Shown: one piece after another, positions 23,466-32,347 of the stretch | Numbering within the stretch: position 1 is the stretch's first letter | Layout of the letters: every line of letters starts with the position of its first letter | Assembly: GCA_003567475.1 (NCBI GenBank) | Contig: PWZL01000102.1 | Coordinates: 67,132-111,932, forward strand | Reading direction: 5' to 3' | Length of the DNA: 44,801 bases | Source: Gammaproteobacteria bacterium | GTDB taxonomy: Bacteria; Pseudomonadota; Gammaproteobacteria; Steroidobacterales; PWYM01 | The notes under the pieces: model-generated | What the model was told of the DNA's origin: nothing | The model's database searches: none | What the model saw: the letters and a program-made list of their open reading frames with translations, nothing else | Translations under genes and position numbers: made by a program

Positions 23466-24201
23466 ACACCGGCGACACCTGCCGGTAGCGCATGCCTTTC
23501 GCCACCGGCTGTTCATGCTCTATCTCGACCTGGCTGAGCTCGATGAGGTGTTCCGGGGCCGCTGGCTGTGGTCGACGCGCCGCCCGGCGCTCGCCTGGCT
23601 GCGTCGTGCCGATCATCTCGGCGATCCGGCCCGCCCACTGGCCGAATGCGTCCGTGACCTCGTCGAAACACGGCGAGGTCACCGACCCACCGGGCCTGTC
23701 CGCCTGCTGACCCATCTGCGATATTTCGGCCACGGCTTCAACCCGGTGAGTTTCTATTACTGTTTCGACGATAGCGATTCCCGGATCGACGCCATGGTCC
23801 TCGAGGTCACCAACACCCCCTGGCATGAGCGGCACTGCTACGTGCTGGTCAATCCTGCAGCCCATGCAGCCATCGCGCATTACCGCTTTGGCAAGGATTT
23901 CCATGTATCGCCCTTCCTGCCCATGGACATGGCCTATGACTGGCGGTTCCCCTTGCCGGGCGACAGGCTCAAGGCGGGCATGCAGGCCAGCCGCGACGGA
24001 CAGCGGGTCTTCGATGCCAGCCTGGTCCTGACGCGCGAAGAGATCACCGGCCCACGGCTGGCCGCCACGCTCGCCCGTCAGCCGGCCATGACCCTCAAGG
24101 TCGTTGCGCTGATCCACTACCAGGCGCTTCGCCTGTGGTTGAAGGGCGTCCCGGTGCACACCCATCCCGCTAAACGATCTGCTGAAGGAGGTCAGCGCTG
24201 A
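23434..24201 (+). CDS. DUF1365 protein
   Basis: This 255-residue protein has the DUF1365 pattern: start MHSAIYSGRLEHRRHLPVAHAFRHRLFM, then LLTHLRYFGHGFNPVSFYYCFD, EVTNTPWHERHCYVL and the KDFHVSPFLPMDMAYDWRF core. The biochemical role is not established. It is almost always found between an FAD amine oxidase-like gene and a CFA synthase-like gene. The ATG lies inside the preceding gene, and the stop overlaps the next ATG (TGATG), so all three should be translationally coupled. Confidence 0.9.
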   Translation: MHSAIYSGRLEHRRHLPVAHAFRHRLFMLYLDLAELDEVFRGRWLWSTRRPALAWLRRADHLGDPARPLAECVRDLVETRRGHRPTGPVRLLTHLRYFGHGFNPVSFYYCFDDSDSRIDAMVLEVTNTPWHERHCYVLVNPAAHAAIAHYRFGKDFHVSPFLPMDMAYDWRFPLPGDRLKAGMQASRDGQRVFDASLVLTREEITGPRLAATLARQPAMTLKVVALIHYQALRLWLKGVPVHTHPAKRSAEGGQR

Positions 24202-25469
24202 TGAATGACGATATTCTCGAGGGCAGGATTCAACCAGTGGCGAGACGGCGGGGCCGCTGGCTGGCGCGCCGCGCCCGCGCCGGTGTGCTGGCACTGCTCG
24301 CCGAGCTGCGCGAAGGCCGACTGCACCTGCGGGAGGCGGGAGGTGAGCAGGTCTTCGGCGACCCGGAGGCCGAGCCCGGACTTGTCGCACGGGTGGACAT
24401 CCACGATCCGCGCTGTTTCAGCGATATCGCCCTGGGCGGCACGGTCGGCGTGGCCGAAGCCTACATGGCCGGCGACTTCGACTGCGACGATCCCACGGCA
24501 CTGGTGCGGCTGTTCGTGCGCAACCGCGAGGTCATGGAGCGCATGGAAGGCGGCGCGGCGCGCCTGATCATGCCGCTGCTTCGCCTCGCCCATTACTTCA
24601 ATCGCAACACCCACCGCGGCAGCCGCCGCAACATTGCCGCGCACTACGATCTTGGCAACCCTTTCTTCCGACTGTTTCTTGATCCCACCATGATGTATTC
24701 GAGCGCGATCTATCCGCGCGAGGACGCGTCGCTCGAAGAAGCGGCGGTCTACAAGCTCGATGAGATCTGCCGCAAACTGGACTTGGGGCCAGCAGACCAC
24801 CTGCTCGAAATCGGCACGGGCTGGGGCGGACTGGCCGTGCATGCTGCCGAGCACTATGGCTGCCGGGTCACCACCACCACCCTCTCAGCCGAACAGTACA
24901 CACTCGCCCGGGAGCGGGTGGCGGCGGCGGGCCTCGAAGATCGTGTCGAGGTACTGCAACGCGACTACCGGGATCTCCACGGCCAGTATGACAAGCTGGT
25001 GTCGGTGGAAATGTTCGAGGCGGTCGGCTATCGGTTTTTCGATACCTTTTTCCGCCAGTGCGCCACGCTGCTCAAGCCGGCCGGTCAGATGCTGCTGCAG
25101 ACCATCACCATCGCCGATCAGCAGTTCGACCAGGCACGCCGCAGCGTCGATTTCATTCAGCGGTACATCTTTCCGGGGGGGTGCCTGCCTTCGGTCGCGG
25201 CCATCGCCGGCGCCGTATCGCGCGCCAGCGACTTGCGAATCGTCGGTCTCGATGACATCGGACCGCACTACGCCCGCACGCTACGAGACTGGCGTGAACG
25301 CTTTCATGCGAACCTGCTGGAGGTTCGACGCCTGGGGTATCCGGAGCCCTTCGTCCGCATGTGGGACTGGTACCTGTGTTACTGCGAAGGCGGCTTCCTC
25401 GAGCGCGCCATTGGCGACGTCCAGTTGGTCCTGGCCAAGCCGCGCAACCAGCGTCCGTTACCGGTATAA
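24201..25469 (+). CDS. cyclopropane-fatty-acyl-phospholipid synthase-like methyltransferase
   Basis: This 422-residue SAM-dependent enzyme of the CFA synthase family acts on unsaturated acyl chains of membrane phospholipids. The SAM site is LLEIGTGWGGLAVHAAEHYGC. NIAAHYDLGNPFFRLFLDPTMMYSSAIY is the conserved N-terminal entry and SVEMFEAVGYRFFDTFF holds the active-site Glu region. The N-terminal lipid-binding part (about 110 residues) includes GTVGVAEAYMAGDFDCDD. With DUF1365 and the flavoprotein it may methylate rather than cyclopropanate, as in furan-fatty-acid pathways. This is inference. It converges with selO, 12 bp apart. Confidence 0.92.
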   Translation: MNDDILEGRIQPVARRRGRWLARRARAGVLALLAELREGRLHLREAGGEQVFGDPEAEPGLVARVDIHDPRCFSDIALGGTVGVAEAYMAGDFDCDDPTALVRLFVRNREVMERMEGGAARLIMPLLRLAHYFNRNTHRGSRRNIAAHYDLGNPFFRLFLDPTMMYSSAIYPREDASLEEAAVYKLDEICRKLDLGPADHLLEIGTGWGGLAVHAAEHYGCRVTTTTLSAEQYTLARERVAAAGLEDRVEVLQRDYRDLHGQYDKLVSVEMFEAVGYRFFDTFFRQCATLLKPAGQMLLQTITIADQQFDQARRSVDFIQRYIFPGGCLPSVAAIAGAVSRASDLRIVGLDDIGPHYARTLRDWRERFHANLLEVRRLGYPEPFVRMWDWYLCYCEGGFLERAIGDVQLVLAKPRNQRPLPV

Positions 25470-25481
25470 GACGAGCCGGCC

Positions 25482-27041
25482 TCAGGAGCTGCAGCTGAGC
25501 ATCGAACAGCCGGCGCGGTGACGTGCCCATTCAGGCCGGCGGGTGGCGAAAGCCTCGCGACCCGGCTGGTCCTGATACGGACGGCGCAGCACCTCCATGA
25601 GCTCGCCGACCATGGCGTAGTCGCCCTGCTCGGCCTGGTCGATGGCCTGCTGGGCGAGCCAGTTGCGCAGCACGTAACGGGGGTTCGCCGCGCCCATCGA
25701 TTCGCGCCGTGCGGTCTCGGGCAGGGCCTCTTCGCGGATGCGCGCTGCGTAGTCGTGCAACCATGCCTGCCAGGGCGCCTCGTATCGTGCTCGCAGGTCA
25801 TCGCGATAGAACGCGGATGCCAGGGGGGCCAGCGACGGTTCCACCGGATCCACGTCGGCCAACGCGCGAAAGGCGAGGGTGAAATCCACCTCCGCCTCCT
25901 GCATGAGTCGATAGAGCCGCTGGACCAGCGCCACGTCCGCCTCGCCAATCTCCCGCAGGCCGAGCTTGGCCGCGTGCATCCGTCGGTATTCATTGCCATA
26001 GATGTCGCCGTAGCGCTCCAGGGCTGCGCGCAGTGGCTCCGGGTCCTCCATCAGCGACGCCAAGGCGCGGGCCAGGCAGAGCAGGTTCCACTGCCCGATT
26101 TCCGGCTGACGGCCGAAGGCATAGCGTCGGCCGTGCGCATCGGTGGTGTTCGGCGTCCAGTCGGCATCGACGGCCTCGAGCCAGCCGTAAGGGCCATAGT
26201 CGATGGTCAGTCCGAGAATGGAGAGATTGTCAGTATTCATCACGCCGTGCACAAAACCCACGCGCATCCAGTGCGCGATCAGGCGCGCGGTGCGGGCGCA
26301 GACCTCTTCGAACCACTGGCTGATGCGATCGGGCGCTGCCGGGTCCAGTTCGGGGAAGTCGCGGCAGATCGTGAAGTCGACCAGCCGGGCGAGCAGATCA
26401 CGCTCACCCCGGGCGGCAAGGAGTTCGAAATTGCCGAAGCGGATGAACGACGGGGCCACCCGGCAGACGATGGCCCCGGGTTCCGCACGCGGGTGGCCGT
26501 CATAGAACATGTCGCGGATGACCTCCTCGCCGGTCAGCACCAGCGACAGCGCCCGCGTGGTGGGCACCCCGAGATGATGCATCGCCTCGCTGCAGAGGAA
26601 CTCGCGCAGCGACGAGCGCAGCACAGCCCGGCCGTCGGCCATGCGCGAATACGGTGTGGGACCTGCGCCTTTGAGTTGGAGTTCGTGACGGCGGCCATCG
26701 GCTCCGAGGGCCTCGCCGAGGGAGATGGCCCGGCCGTCCCCGAGCTGTCCGGCCCAGTGACCGAACTGGTGACCGCCATAGCAGGCTGCCCATGGGTCCA
26801 TCCCCGGCAGCAGCGCATTGCCGGCGAACACCTCGGCGAAGCGCGGATCGCGCACATCTTCAGCGGTCAGGCCGAGCGCCGCGGCGACCTCGGGGGAGTG
26901 CGCGACAACCGTGGGTGCAGCGACTGGCGTGGGCCGAACGCGCGACCAGCAGGCACCGGTGACCTGCCGGGGGCGCACGCTGATGTCGGGGTCGCCCGGG
27001 AGCTCGCGGACAAAGCGGTTGTCGAACTGAAGGGTATGCAT
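25482..27041 (-). CDS. selO: SelO/YdiU protein adenylyltransferase (pseudokinase)
   Basis: This 519-residue protein has the inverted-nucleotide kinase fold that transfers AMP to Ser/Thr/Tyr residues of target proteins in redox stress responses. Family landmarks are present: [55 protein letters not shown], the metal-binding [22 protein letters not shown] and the C-terminal GCSMLSCSS, where the Cys corresponds to the selenocysteine of animal SelO. Length is normal. The ribosome site is weak. It may share a transcript with the dioxygenase gene 46 bp upstream. Confidence 0.97.
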   Translation of the reverse strand: MHTLQFDNRFVRELPGDPDISVRPRQVTGACWSRVRPTPVAAPTVVAHSPEVAAALGLTAEDVRDPRFAEVFAGNALLPGMDPWAACYGGHQFGHWAGQLGDGRAISLGEALGADGRRHELQLKGAGPTPYSRMADGRAVLRSSLREFLCSEAMHHLGVPTTRALSLVLTGEEVIRDMFYDGHPRAEPGAIVCRVAPSFIRFGNFELLAARGERDLLARLVDFTICRDFPELDPAAPDRISQWFEEVCARTARLIAHWMRVGFVHGVMNTDNLSILGLTIDYGPYGWLEAVDADWTPNTTDAHGRRYAFGRQPEIGQWNLLCLARALASLMEDPEPLRAALERYGDIYGNEYRRMHAAKLGLREIGEADVALVQRLYRLMQEAEVDFTLAFRALADVDPVEPSLAPLASAFYRDDLRARYEAPWQAWLHDYAARIREEALPETARRESMGAANPRYVLRNWLAQQAIDQAEQGDYAMVGELMEVLRRPYQDQPGREAFATRRPEWARHRAGCSMLSCSS

Positions 27042-27087
27042 GCCAGAGGCGCCTCGAGCCTGGGCGGCAAGGCCACCCCAGAGCGGA

Positions 27088-27948
27088 TCAGCGCGGCCAG
27101 AGCACCGGGAAGAGTTCCTCGGGTGGCGGACAGCCGCGCCGCATCAGCGGATGATTGTCCAGTGAGGGAATACGCACGGCAAGTTCGTCCGGTTGCCACA
27201 CGACGTCACTGCCCAGCCAGCGCGTGGTGAAGGCCAGGCGTCTTCCAGGGGCGCTACTGCGCCGGGGCAGCGAGGAATGAATGGTTTTGGGGTGGATCAG
27301 CATCGCGTCACCCGCCTGCGCCGGCCAGACCCGGATGGGGGCATCCGCGGCTTCGGCACGTTCGAGCAACTCCGACCAGGGCCGGTAGCCGGCTGGCGTG
27401 GGGATGTCCTGACGAGAGAGCGGGGAGTGATAACGGAACGGATCGCGGTGCGAGCCCGTCAGCGTGCGCATCGGCGCGTTGTCCTCGGGGACGTCGGTCA
27501 GCGCCACCCAGAACGAGGGCATGTGCTCCCCCCAGAACGGAAAGGTGCAGACGTCGTTGTGCCAAGGTGTCGCGGTGCCCGGCTGAGTGCCTTCTTTCAG
27601 AAAGGAGGCGTCCATCCAGAAGCGTACGTTGTCGGCGCCAATCACGGTGGCGACGATCCGCGCAGCCGCCGACGCCTGCAGCCATTCACCGAACTCCGGG
27701 GCATGATGCATGAGGTTACGCAGGATGATCGCGCCTTCGCGGTCATCCATGGACAACGCGTTCTGGGTCGTACTGCCCGCGAACGCCTCGATACCCTCGG
27801 CGCGGACCTGCGCGACGATGCGGTCGATCGCGCCCGTCAGGCGCTCGACCCAGGCTGTGGAGAAGGCACCAGGCACCAGCACTGCGCCCTCTTCGGCGTA
27901 GGTGCGAAGGTGCTCGGCAGTCACGGGCAACGCGCTGCGATCGTTCAA
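27088..27948 (-). CDS. phytanoyl-CoA dioxygenase (PhyH) family protein
   Basis: This 286-residue protein has the double-stranded beta-helix fold of Fe(II)/2-oxoglutarate oxygenases. The facial triad is visible as H130-x-D132 (TPWHNDV) and a distal His in [10 protein letters not shown] (H219 or H224), with Arg further on ([10 protein letters not shown]) for 2-oxoglutarate. Members hydroxylate lipids, alkaloids or small molecules, so the substrate is not predictable. The start is TTG overlapping the stop of the small gene before it (TTGA), in an apparent operon with a methyltransferase. Confidence 0.88.
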   Translation of the reverse strand: MNDRSALPVTAEHLRTYAEEGAVLVPGAFSTAWVERLTGAIDRIVAQVRAEGIEAFAGSTTQNALSMDDREGAIILRNLMHHAPEFGEWLQASAAARIVATVIGADNVRFWMDASFLKEGTQPGTATPWHNDVCTFPFWGEHMPSFWVALTDVPEDNAPMRTLTGSHRDPFRYHSPLSRQDIPTPAGYRPWSELLERAEAADAPIRVWPAQAGDAMLIHPKTIHSSLPRRSSAPGRRLAFTTRWLGSDVVWQPDELAVRIPSLDNHPLMRRGCPPPEELFPVLWPR

Positions 27949-28259
27949 CGCTCGAAGACTCCGGAGGTGTTGCCGTCATCCAGCAACGCGTCGGTCAGCG
28001 CCTTCATGATGCGCTTGCGCTCCGCATCAAGCTTTGCCTGGAGCGCGGCATCCGGCACATGACGGTCGACCAGCGCGGCGACGTCCATACCCTGCTCACC
28101 GAGAACATGCTCGAGCACCATCATACGATCACGCACAATCCACAATTCCGCCGCCAGGGTAAGCATCGCCTGGCCGAGGTTATGGACGTCCTGACTGCCG
28201 AGGATACGCTGTGGTGCATGGTCGCCCCTGCTGTCCTGCGAAGTGGTCATGGCGGTCAC
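27945..28259 (-). CDS. small helical protein of unknown function
   Basis: This is a 104-residue soluble, Cys-free protein with predicted long helices (LGQAMLTLAAELWIVRDRMMVLEHVLGE and ALQAKLDAERKRIMKALTDAL). It overlaps the methyltransferase gene upstream (GTGA) and the PhyH gene downstream (TTGA) by 4 bp each, so the three are probably translated together. That supports a real gene and a common pathway. An accessory or dimerising subunit would fit, but I do not recognise a family. Start GTG; an ATG three codons later is possible. Confidence 0.75.
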   Translation of the reverse strand: MTAMTTSQDSRGDHAPQRILGSQDVHNLGQAMLTLAAELWIVRDRMMVLEHVLGEQGMDVAALVDRHVPDAALQAKLDAERKRIMKALTDALLDDGNTSGVFER

Positions 28260-29302
28260 CCCGGCTTGCGGGCGGTCGTCACCCAGGGGTATTTGGCGCC
28301 GTCCAGACCGTAGGAACGGGCGTCGACAAAGCCCGCCTCACGGGCCACCTCGGCGAGATCCAGGCTGGCGGACTCCCGCCAGTGCGGCTCACCCCCGTGG
28401 GTGGCCTCGTAGTCTGCCCGCCATTGGCCCAGGCGATCCAGCGCCCGGTAGGGCGTGACATCACTCATCAGCAGGTCCCCGCCCGGACGCAGCACCCGGA
28501 AGGCTTCACGGAACACGGCGCGAACCACCTCGGCCGGCAACTCATGCAGCAGGATATAGGAGGCCACCAGGTCGAAGGAGGCGTCCGCTTGCCCGGTGGC
28601 CTCGGCGCGCGCCTGGAACAGGTGCCAGTGATGACCCCCGAGGTTGCCGACACGTCGGGCGTGTTTCAGCAAGGTCGGGCTGATGTCGCAGCCCCAGAGT
28701 TCGGCGTCCGGGAAGCTGTCCTGCAACGCCACCGTGAAGTGTGCCGTGCTGGTACCGAGCTCCAGGATACGCCCATAGTCGGTGCGCGGCAGTTCACCGA
28801 GCACCTGCCGGCGCTGGCCGAAGATATCGCCGCCATAGGCGCGATTCACCAGTTGCTTGTGGATGAGCTCACCATGAATCAGACCCATCTCGGGGTGGCC
28901 TTCCCAGCCGCCACGGGTACGATGAAAATCCACCTTGCGCCAGTAGTCGGGCAGCGGCATCTCCGGGTCCAGGACCAGCTCTGTGGGGCCGTGATCCAGC
29001 GCCTGTAACCGCGGGTCGAGATCTTCGGCAAGCTCGTCGTAGGCCAGCGTGCAGGCGCGCCCATGCTCATCGGCATAGAAGTCCCGAAGCAGGTTGGCCA
29101 CACGAAAGGCCCGCAGCGGGCCGAGTGCGCGTCCGAACTGTGCGTCACGCTCATCGAGATCCTCGGCCAGCCCCTCGTCGCGATCGAGCCCGGTCTCGCG
29201 GATTCGCTGATCCACGGCCGCGGAGATCGGTGGGAAGGCGAGTCCCAGCCCACCGATGAAATCGATGGCGGCGCGCCCGCGCTGCTTGAGTTGAATATCC
29301 AT
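28256..29302 (-). CDS. class I SAM-dependent methyltransferase
   Basis: This 348-residue protein has a C-terminal Rossmann methyltransferase domain: motif I RILELGTSTAHFTVAL (modified from the usual GxGxG), the acidic LWGCDIS, ASYILLHELP and a VLRPGGDLLMSDV strand. The N-terminal 140 residues are helical with DRDEGLAEDLDERDAQFGR. A strong GAGGGGG ribosome site precedes the ATG. It leads an operon with the small helical protein and the PhyH dioxygenase. Methylation plus Fe/2OG hydroxylation suggests tailoring or degradation of a small molecule. Confidence 0.85.
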   Translation of the reverse strand: MDIQLKQRGRAAIDFIGGLGLAFPPISAAVDQRIRETGLDRDEGLAEDLDERDAQFGRALGPLRAFRVANLLRDFYADEHGRACTLAYDELAEDLDPRLQALDHGPTELVLDPEMPLPDYWRKVDFHRTRGGWEGHPEMGLIHGELIHKQLVNRAYGGDIFGQRRQVLGELPRTDYGRILELGTSTAHFTVALQDSFPDAELWGCDISPTLLKHARRVGNLGGHHWHLFQARAEATGQADASFDLVASYILLHELPAEVVRAVFREAFRVLRPGGDLLMSDVTPYRALDRLGQWRADYEATHGGEPHWRESASLDLAEVAREAGFVDARSYGLDGAKYPWVTTARKPG

Positions 29303-29327
29303 CTACGCCCCCTCAGACGTTGGTCAA

Positions 29328-29343
29328 GCGCATCACGATGCGC
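29328..29343. terminator. short inverted repeat between FAD dehydrogenase and methyltransferase genes
   Basis: GCGCATC (29328-29334) and GATGCGC (29337-29343) form a palindrome with a 2-nt centre, in the 97-bp gap after the FAD enzyme stop (minus strand). It could be a weak terminator or a protein site. No T run follows. Confidence 0.3.
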
Positions 29344-29399
29344 CGGTGTCGCGCCGACGGCCAGCCTCGCAAGTCGGGGTGTCCGCTGATCGGATAGCC

Positions 29400-30800
29400 T
29401 CAGCGCAGGGACAAGCCGGCTGCCGCGCGGCCAGCCGCCCGCCCCAGCGCCGTCGCGGTCAGCAGGCCATTGCCCGCCAGGTAACCGCTGGCCCCCGGAC
29501 CGGAGATGCCGCGTGCCGCGCCACCACCAGCGAACAGGTTCGGCAACGGCGTGCCGTCGTCGCGCAGCACTCGGGCCTGCTCGTCGACCTCCAGCCCGCC
29601 CTGGGTATGAAACAGCGCCCCGGTCACCCGGACCGCGCGATACGGCGGTACGAGTGGACCGCCGGTGGTGAAATCGCGGCCGAAAGAATCCTCGCGTTCG
29701 CCGTGCGCCATGGCCGTGACCGCCGCAAGCGTCTCGGTGAGCGGTGCCAGCGGCAGCCCGGTCAACCCGGCGAGCTGCGACAGGGACTCAGCCTGCAACA
29801 CGCAACGCGCCTCCAGGGCATCACGGTAGTCGTCGAATTCCTGCATCGAGGCGTGGATCCGTTCGTCGAAAATGCTCCAGGCCACGTGACCCGGCTGAGC
29901 AAGAATATCCACGGCCTGCTCGGAATACCCCCGCGCCTCATTGGCGAAGCGCTCACCGAGCATGTTCACCTGAAAGCCGCCCAGCACAATGTGCGCCCAG
30001 AGGATCGGGACCCCCTGGCCTGCCGCAAGTCCCCCGTGACCCTGGTAGGCGTGCATGTCGGCGAGGCCGGCGCCGAGTGCCGCCCCCCAGCGGATCGCAT
30101 CCCCCTTGTTCCCCGGATGACCAAAAAAGGTACCGGCGGCGATCTCGGGAATATAGTGCTGCACCAGCTCAGGACTGCCGGCAAACCCGCAGCAGGCCAG
30201 GACCAGCGCATCACAGCCAATGTCCTCATGGCTGCCGTCCGGCCGACGGACCCGCACACCGTGTACCCGGCCGGCGCCATCCGCGAACAGCGTCGTGGCC
30301 TGGGCCGCGAGCAGCAGGTCCAGTCCACGGCGCTCCACTTCGCCCTGCAGGGCACCCATCAGTTCGGCACCCGTCCGGTTCGGCGTGCCATGCATACGCA
30401 TGCGCGAATGCCCCGGGTAGAGAAACGTGTCCACCAGCGACAGCGGCACATGGCAGTCATCCGCCAGCCATTCCACGGTCTCGGCCGACACCCGGGCCAG
30501 GTGCTCGACAATCGCGTGATTCACCTGGCCGGCGGTTTTCGCCAGGACATCGGCGGCAAAACGCTCCGGGCTGTCCTCGATACCTCGCTCGCGCTGGAAG
30601 CGGCTGCCGGCGCCGGGGATCAGGCCGGTAGACATGGCGGTCGTCCCCAAGGCGGAGTCGTCGCGCTCGAGCACCAGCACCTCTGCACCCGCCTCCTGGG
30701 TCGCCAGGGCCGCCGACAGGCCACAGGCCCCGGCACCGATGACCAGCACCGGCACAGTCCCGATGAACTCAGCTTGTTCGGGCGGCAGCACAGCACTCAC
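29400..30800 (-). CDS. FAD-binding dehydrogenase (fumarate reductase/3-ketosteroid dehydrogenase-like)
   Basis: This 466-residue flavoprotein of the FAD_binding_2 family has the N-terminal VLVIGAGACGLSAALATQEAGAEVLVLERD and the C-terminal FAD segment LFAGGGAARGISGPGASGYLAGNGLL. The middle holds the capping domain (RFANEARGYSEQAVDI). The family includes soluble fumarate reductases, urocanate reductase and 3-ketosteroid delta-1-dehydrogenases. The catalytic set cannot be assigned by eye. No signal peptide, so it is cytoplasmic. The start is GTG, overlapping the stop of the upstream membrane-protein gene (GTGA). Confidence 0.88.
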   Translation of the reverse strand: MSAVLPPEQAEFIGTVPVLVIGAGACGLSAALATQEAGAEVLVLERDDSALGTTAMSTGLIPGAGSRFQRERGIEDSPERFAADVLAKTAGQVNHAIVEHLARVSAETVEWLADDCHVPLSLVDTFLYPGHSRMRMHGTPNRTGAELMGALQGEVERRGLDLLLAAQATTLFADGAGRVHGVRVRRPDGSHEDIGCDALVLACCGFAGSPELVQHYIPEIAAGTFFGHPGNKGDAIRWGAALGAGLADMHAYQGHGGLAAGQGVPILWAHIVLGGFQVNMLGERFANEARGYSEQAVDILAQPGHVAWSIFDERIHASMQEFDDYRDALEARCVLQAESLSQLAGLTGLPLAPLTETLAAVTAMAHGEREDSFGRDFTTGGPLVPPYRAVRVTGALFHTQGGLEVDEQARVLRDDGTPLPNLFAGGGAARGISGPGASGYLAGNGLLTATALGRAAGRAAAGLSLR

Positions 30801-31378
30801 GGACGCGGCGCCAGGGTTTTCGGACGGACCAGATCACCGACGCCACTGATGGCCTCGAAGTCACCATCGCGCTGGAGATCCCAGCGCAGGTTCAGGGCAA
30901 TGCCGGTGTAATGCACGCCGATGTTGATCAGCCAGAGCAGCAGCAGCGCCACGAGAGTGAGCTTGGTCAGCACGAGGCCCTCCAATGGCCAGACGGTGAC
31001 AAGCCCGACATAGACCTGGAAACACCGCCACGGCAGAAACAGACAGGGCACCAGCACCCAGACCACCGATCGCCAACGCTTCCACACGAACAGTTCAAAG
31101 CCGATCTGGACCATGAACATGAGCAGGTACGGGATCAGTGCCCGCCAGACCACCGTCTGCCCGCCCAGCGCACCGTCCACCACCATGGCCAGCACCGGCA
31201 GGGCGAAGCCCACCAGCCAGATCACCAGCAACCACACGCGAAACACCTTGCCCACTGGCCGCGGTCCCGGCCAGGGCGGCGCATGGCGGACCCGGGCCTG
31301 TCCCCAGAGAAGAATACCCGCGGCAAAGACGATGAACGCGATATTCTGGATGACGACGCCAGCAAGACTGGTCAACAT
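30797..31378 (-). CDS. integral membrane protein, five predicted helices, function unknown
   Basis: This 193-residue protein has five hydrophobic segments (IQNIAFIVFAAGILLWG, VWLLVIWLVGFALPVLAMVV, ALIPYLLMFMVQIGFELFVW, SVVWVLVPCLFLPWRCFQVY, LTLVALLLLWLINIGVHYTG). The start is fixed by GGGGAG nine bases upstream. It precedes and overlaps the FAD dehydrogenase gene, so it could be its membrane partner or a transporter-like helper. No family recognised. It is divergent from the alpha/beta hydrolase gene with only 26 bp between start codons. Confidence 0.75.
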   Translation of the reverse strand: MLTSLAGVVIQNIAFIVFAAGILLWGQARVRHAPPWPGPRPVGKVFRVWLLVIWLVGFALPVLAMVVDGALGGQTVVWRALIPYLLMFMVQIGFELFVWKRWRSVVWVLVPCLFLPWRCFQVYVGLVTVWPLEGLVLTKLTLVALLLLWLINIGVHYTGIALNLRWDLQRDGDFEAISGVGDLVRPKTLAPRP

Positions 31379-31404
31379 GATGGCTGCTCCCCGGAGGACC
31401 GGAC

Positions 31405-32235
31405 ATGACACAGGCGCACAGCGCGCACCACAAACTCTACGTCGACACCACCGCCGGTCAGGTCTTCTGCCGTTGTCTCGGTGACGGTCGCCCGCTCCTG
31501 CTGGTCCACTGGACACCGCTCTCCAGTCGAATGTACCGCCACATCATGCCGCTGCTGGCGACCCGCGGTTTCGCCTGTATCGCACCGGACCTGCCGGGCT
31601 ACGGCCGTTCCGACCCGCGTCCGGAACGCTGGAGCATGCCCGACTACGCGGGCATCATGCTGGAGGTGCTCGATGCGCTGGGCCATCCACAGGCCTGCGT
31701 GCTCGGCGGACACAACGGCAGCTCGGTCGCCGCCGAGATGGCCAGCCAGGCACCGGCCCGCATCACGGCGGTGGTACTCGATGGCGTGCCCCTGCTCACG
31801 CCCGAGCTGCGCGCGGCCTTTGCGCGCCTGAGCGCGGCCCCGCGGCCGGCGACCCGCAAGGACGGCAGCCACGCCTCCCAGGGCTTCGATACGGCGGTCC
31901 ATCTGCTGCGTGAATACCTGCCGGGCTTCGAGGTCACCGACGAGACCCTGCCGCTGGTCTACGAGACACTGGTGGACTACCTCGAGACCGATTTCATCTC
32001 CTCCGGGCCAATCGCCGCGCACTATGACCTTGCCGAAGCGCTCCCCGGGCTGACGCCGCCTGTGCTGCTGCTCGGCGCGGAGCGAGACTCCCTGGCCGGC
32101 AACTTTGAACCGGCCACGGCGCTGCTCGTCGCGCCTCGCACCCACCTGTTCCAGGGTCATCATCCGATTCATTTCCCCTCGCGTGCGACGGAGTACGTGG
32201 AGGTGATCGCCGATTTTCTGAACACACCCGACTGA
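31405..32235 (+). CDS. alpha/beta-hydrolase-fold protein with His at the nucleophile position
   Basis: This 276-residue protein has a clear alpha/beta-hydrolase order: oxyanion region LLVHWTPLSSRMYR, the DLPGYGRSD loop, elbow VLGGHNGSSVAAEMA, acid region LLLGAERDS and a terminal His region GHHPIHF. In the elbow the residue aligned with the catalytic Ser (G-x-Ser-x-G) is H103 (G101-G-H-N-G105). It is therefore not a classical serine hydrolase. It may be a lyase, isomerase or dioxygenase-like member, or inactive. The ATG has GGAGGA upstream. It heads a plus-strand set with the GPH symporter gene. Confidence 0.88.
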   Translation: MTQAHSAHHKLYVDTTAGQVFCRCLGDGRPLLLVHWTPLSSRMYRHIMPLLATRGFACIAPDLPGYGRSDPRPERWSMPDYAGIMLEVLDALGHPQACVLGGHNGSSVAAEMASQAPARITAVVLDGVPLLTPELRAAFARLSAAPRPATRKDGSHASQGFDTAVHLLREYLPGFEVTDETLPLVYETLVDYLETDFISSGPIAAHYDLAEALPGLTPPVLLLGAERDSLAGNFEPATALLVAPRTHLFQGHHPIHFPSRATEYVEVIADFLNTPD

Positions 32236-32347
32236 TCGCCAACCCGCCTGGCCCTGCGGCCACCTGGTGGTTGCGGCGCAGCAAGATCGGAGCCAGGGCA
32301 GAGCGACAGCCCTATGGTCGGCACTGGGGCACAGCCGGGGGGCTGGC

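Noticed and set aside
25518-27230. 570-codon frame antisense to selO
   Set aside because: selO carries every family motif. The antisense frame has none and crosses into the next gene.
29346-30911. 521-codon frame antisense to the FAD dehydrogenase
   Set aside because: It is a shadow of a real flavoprotein with low-complexity composition.
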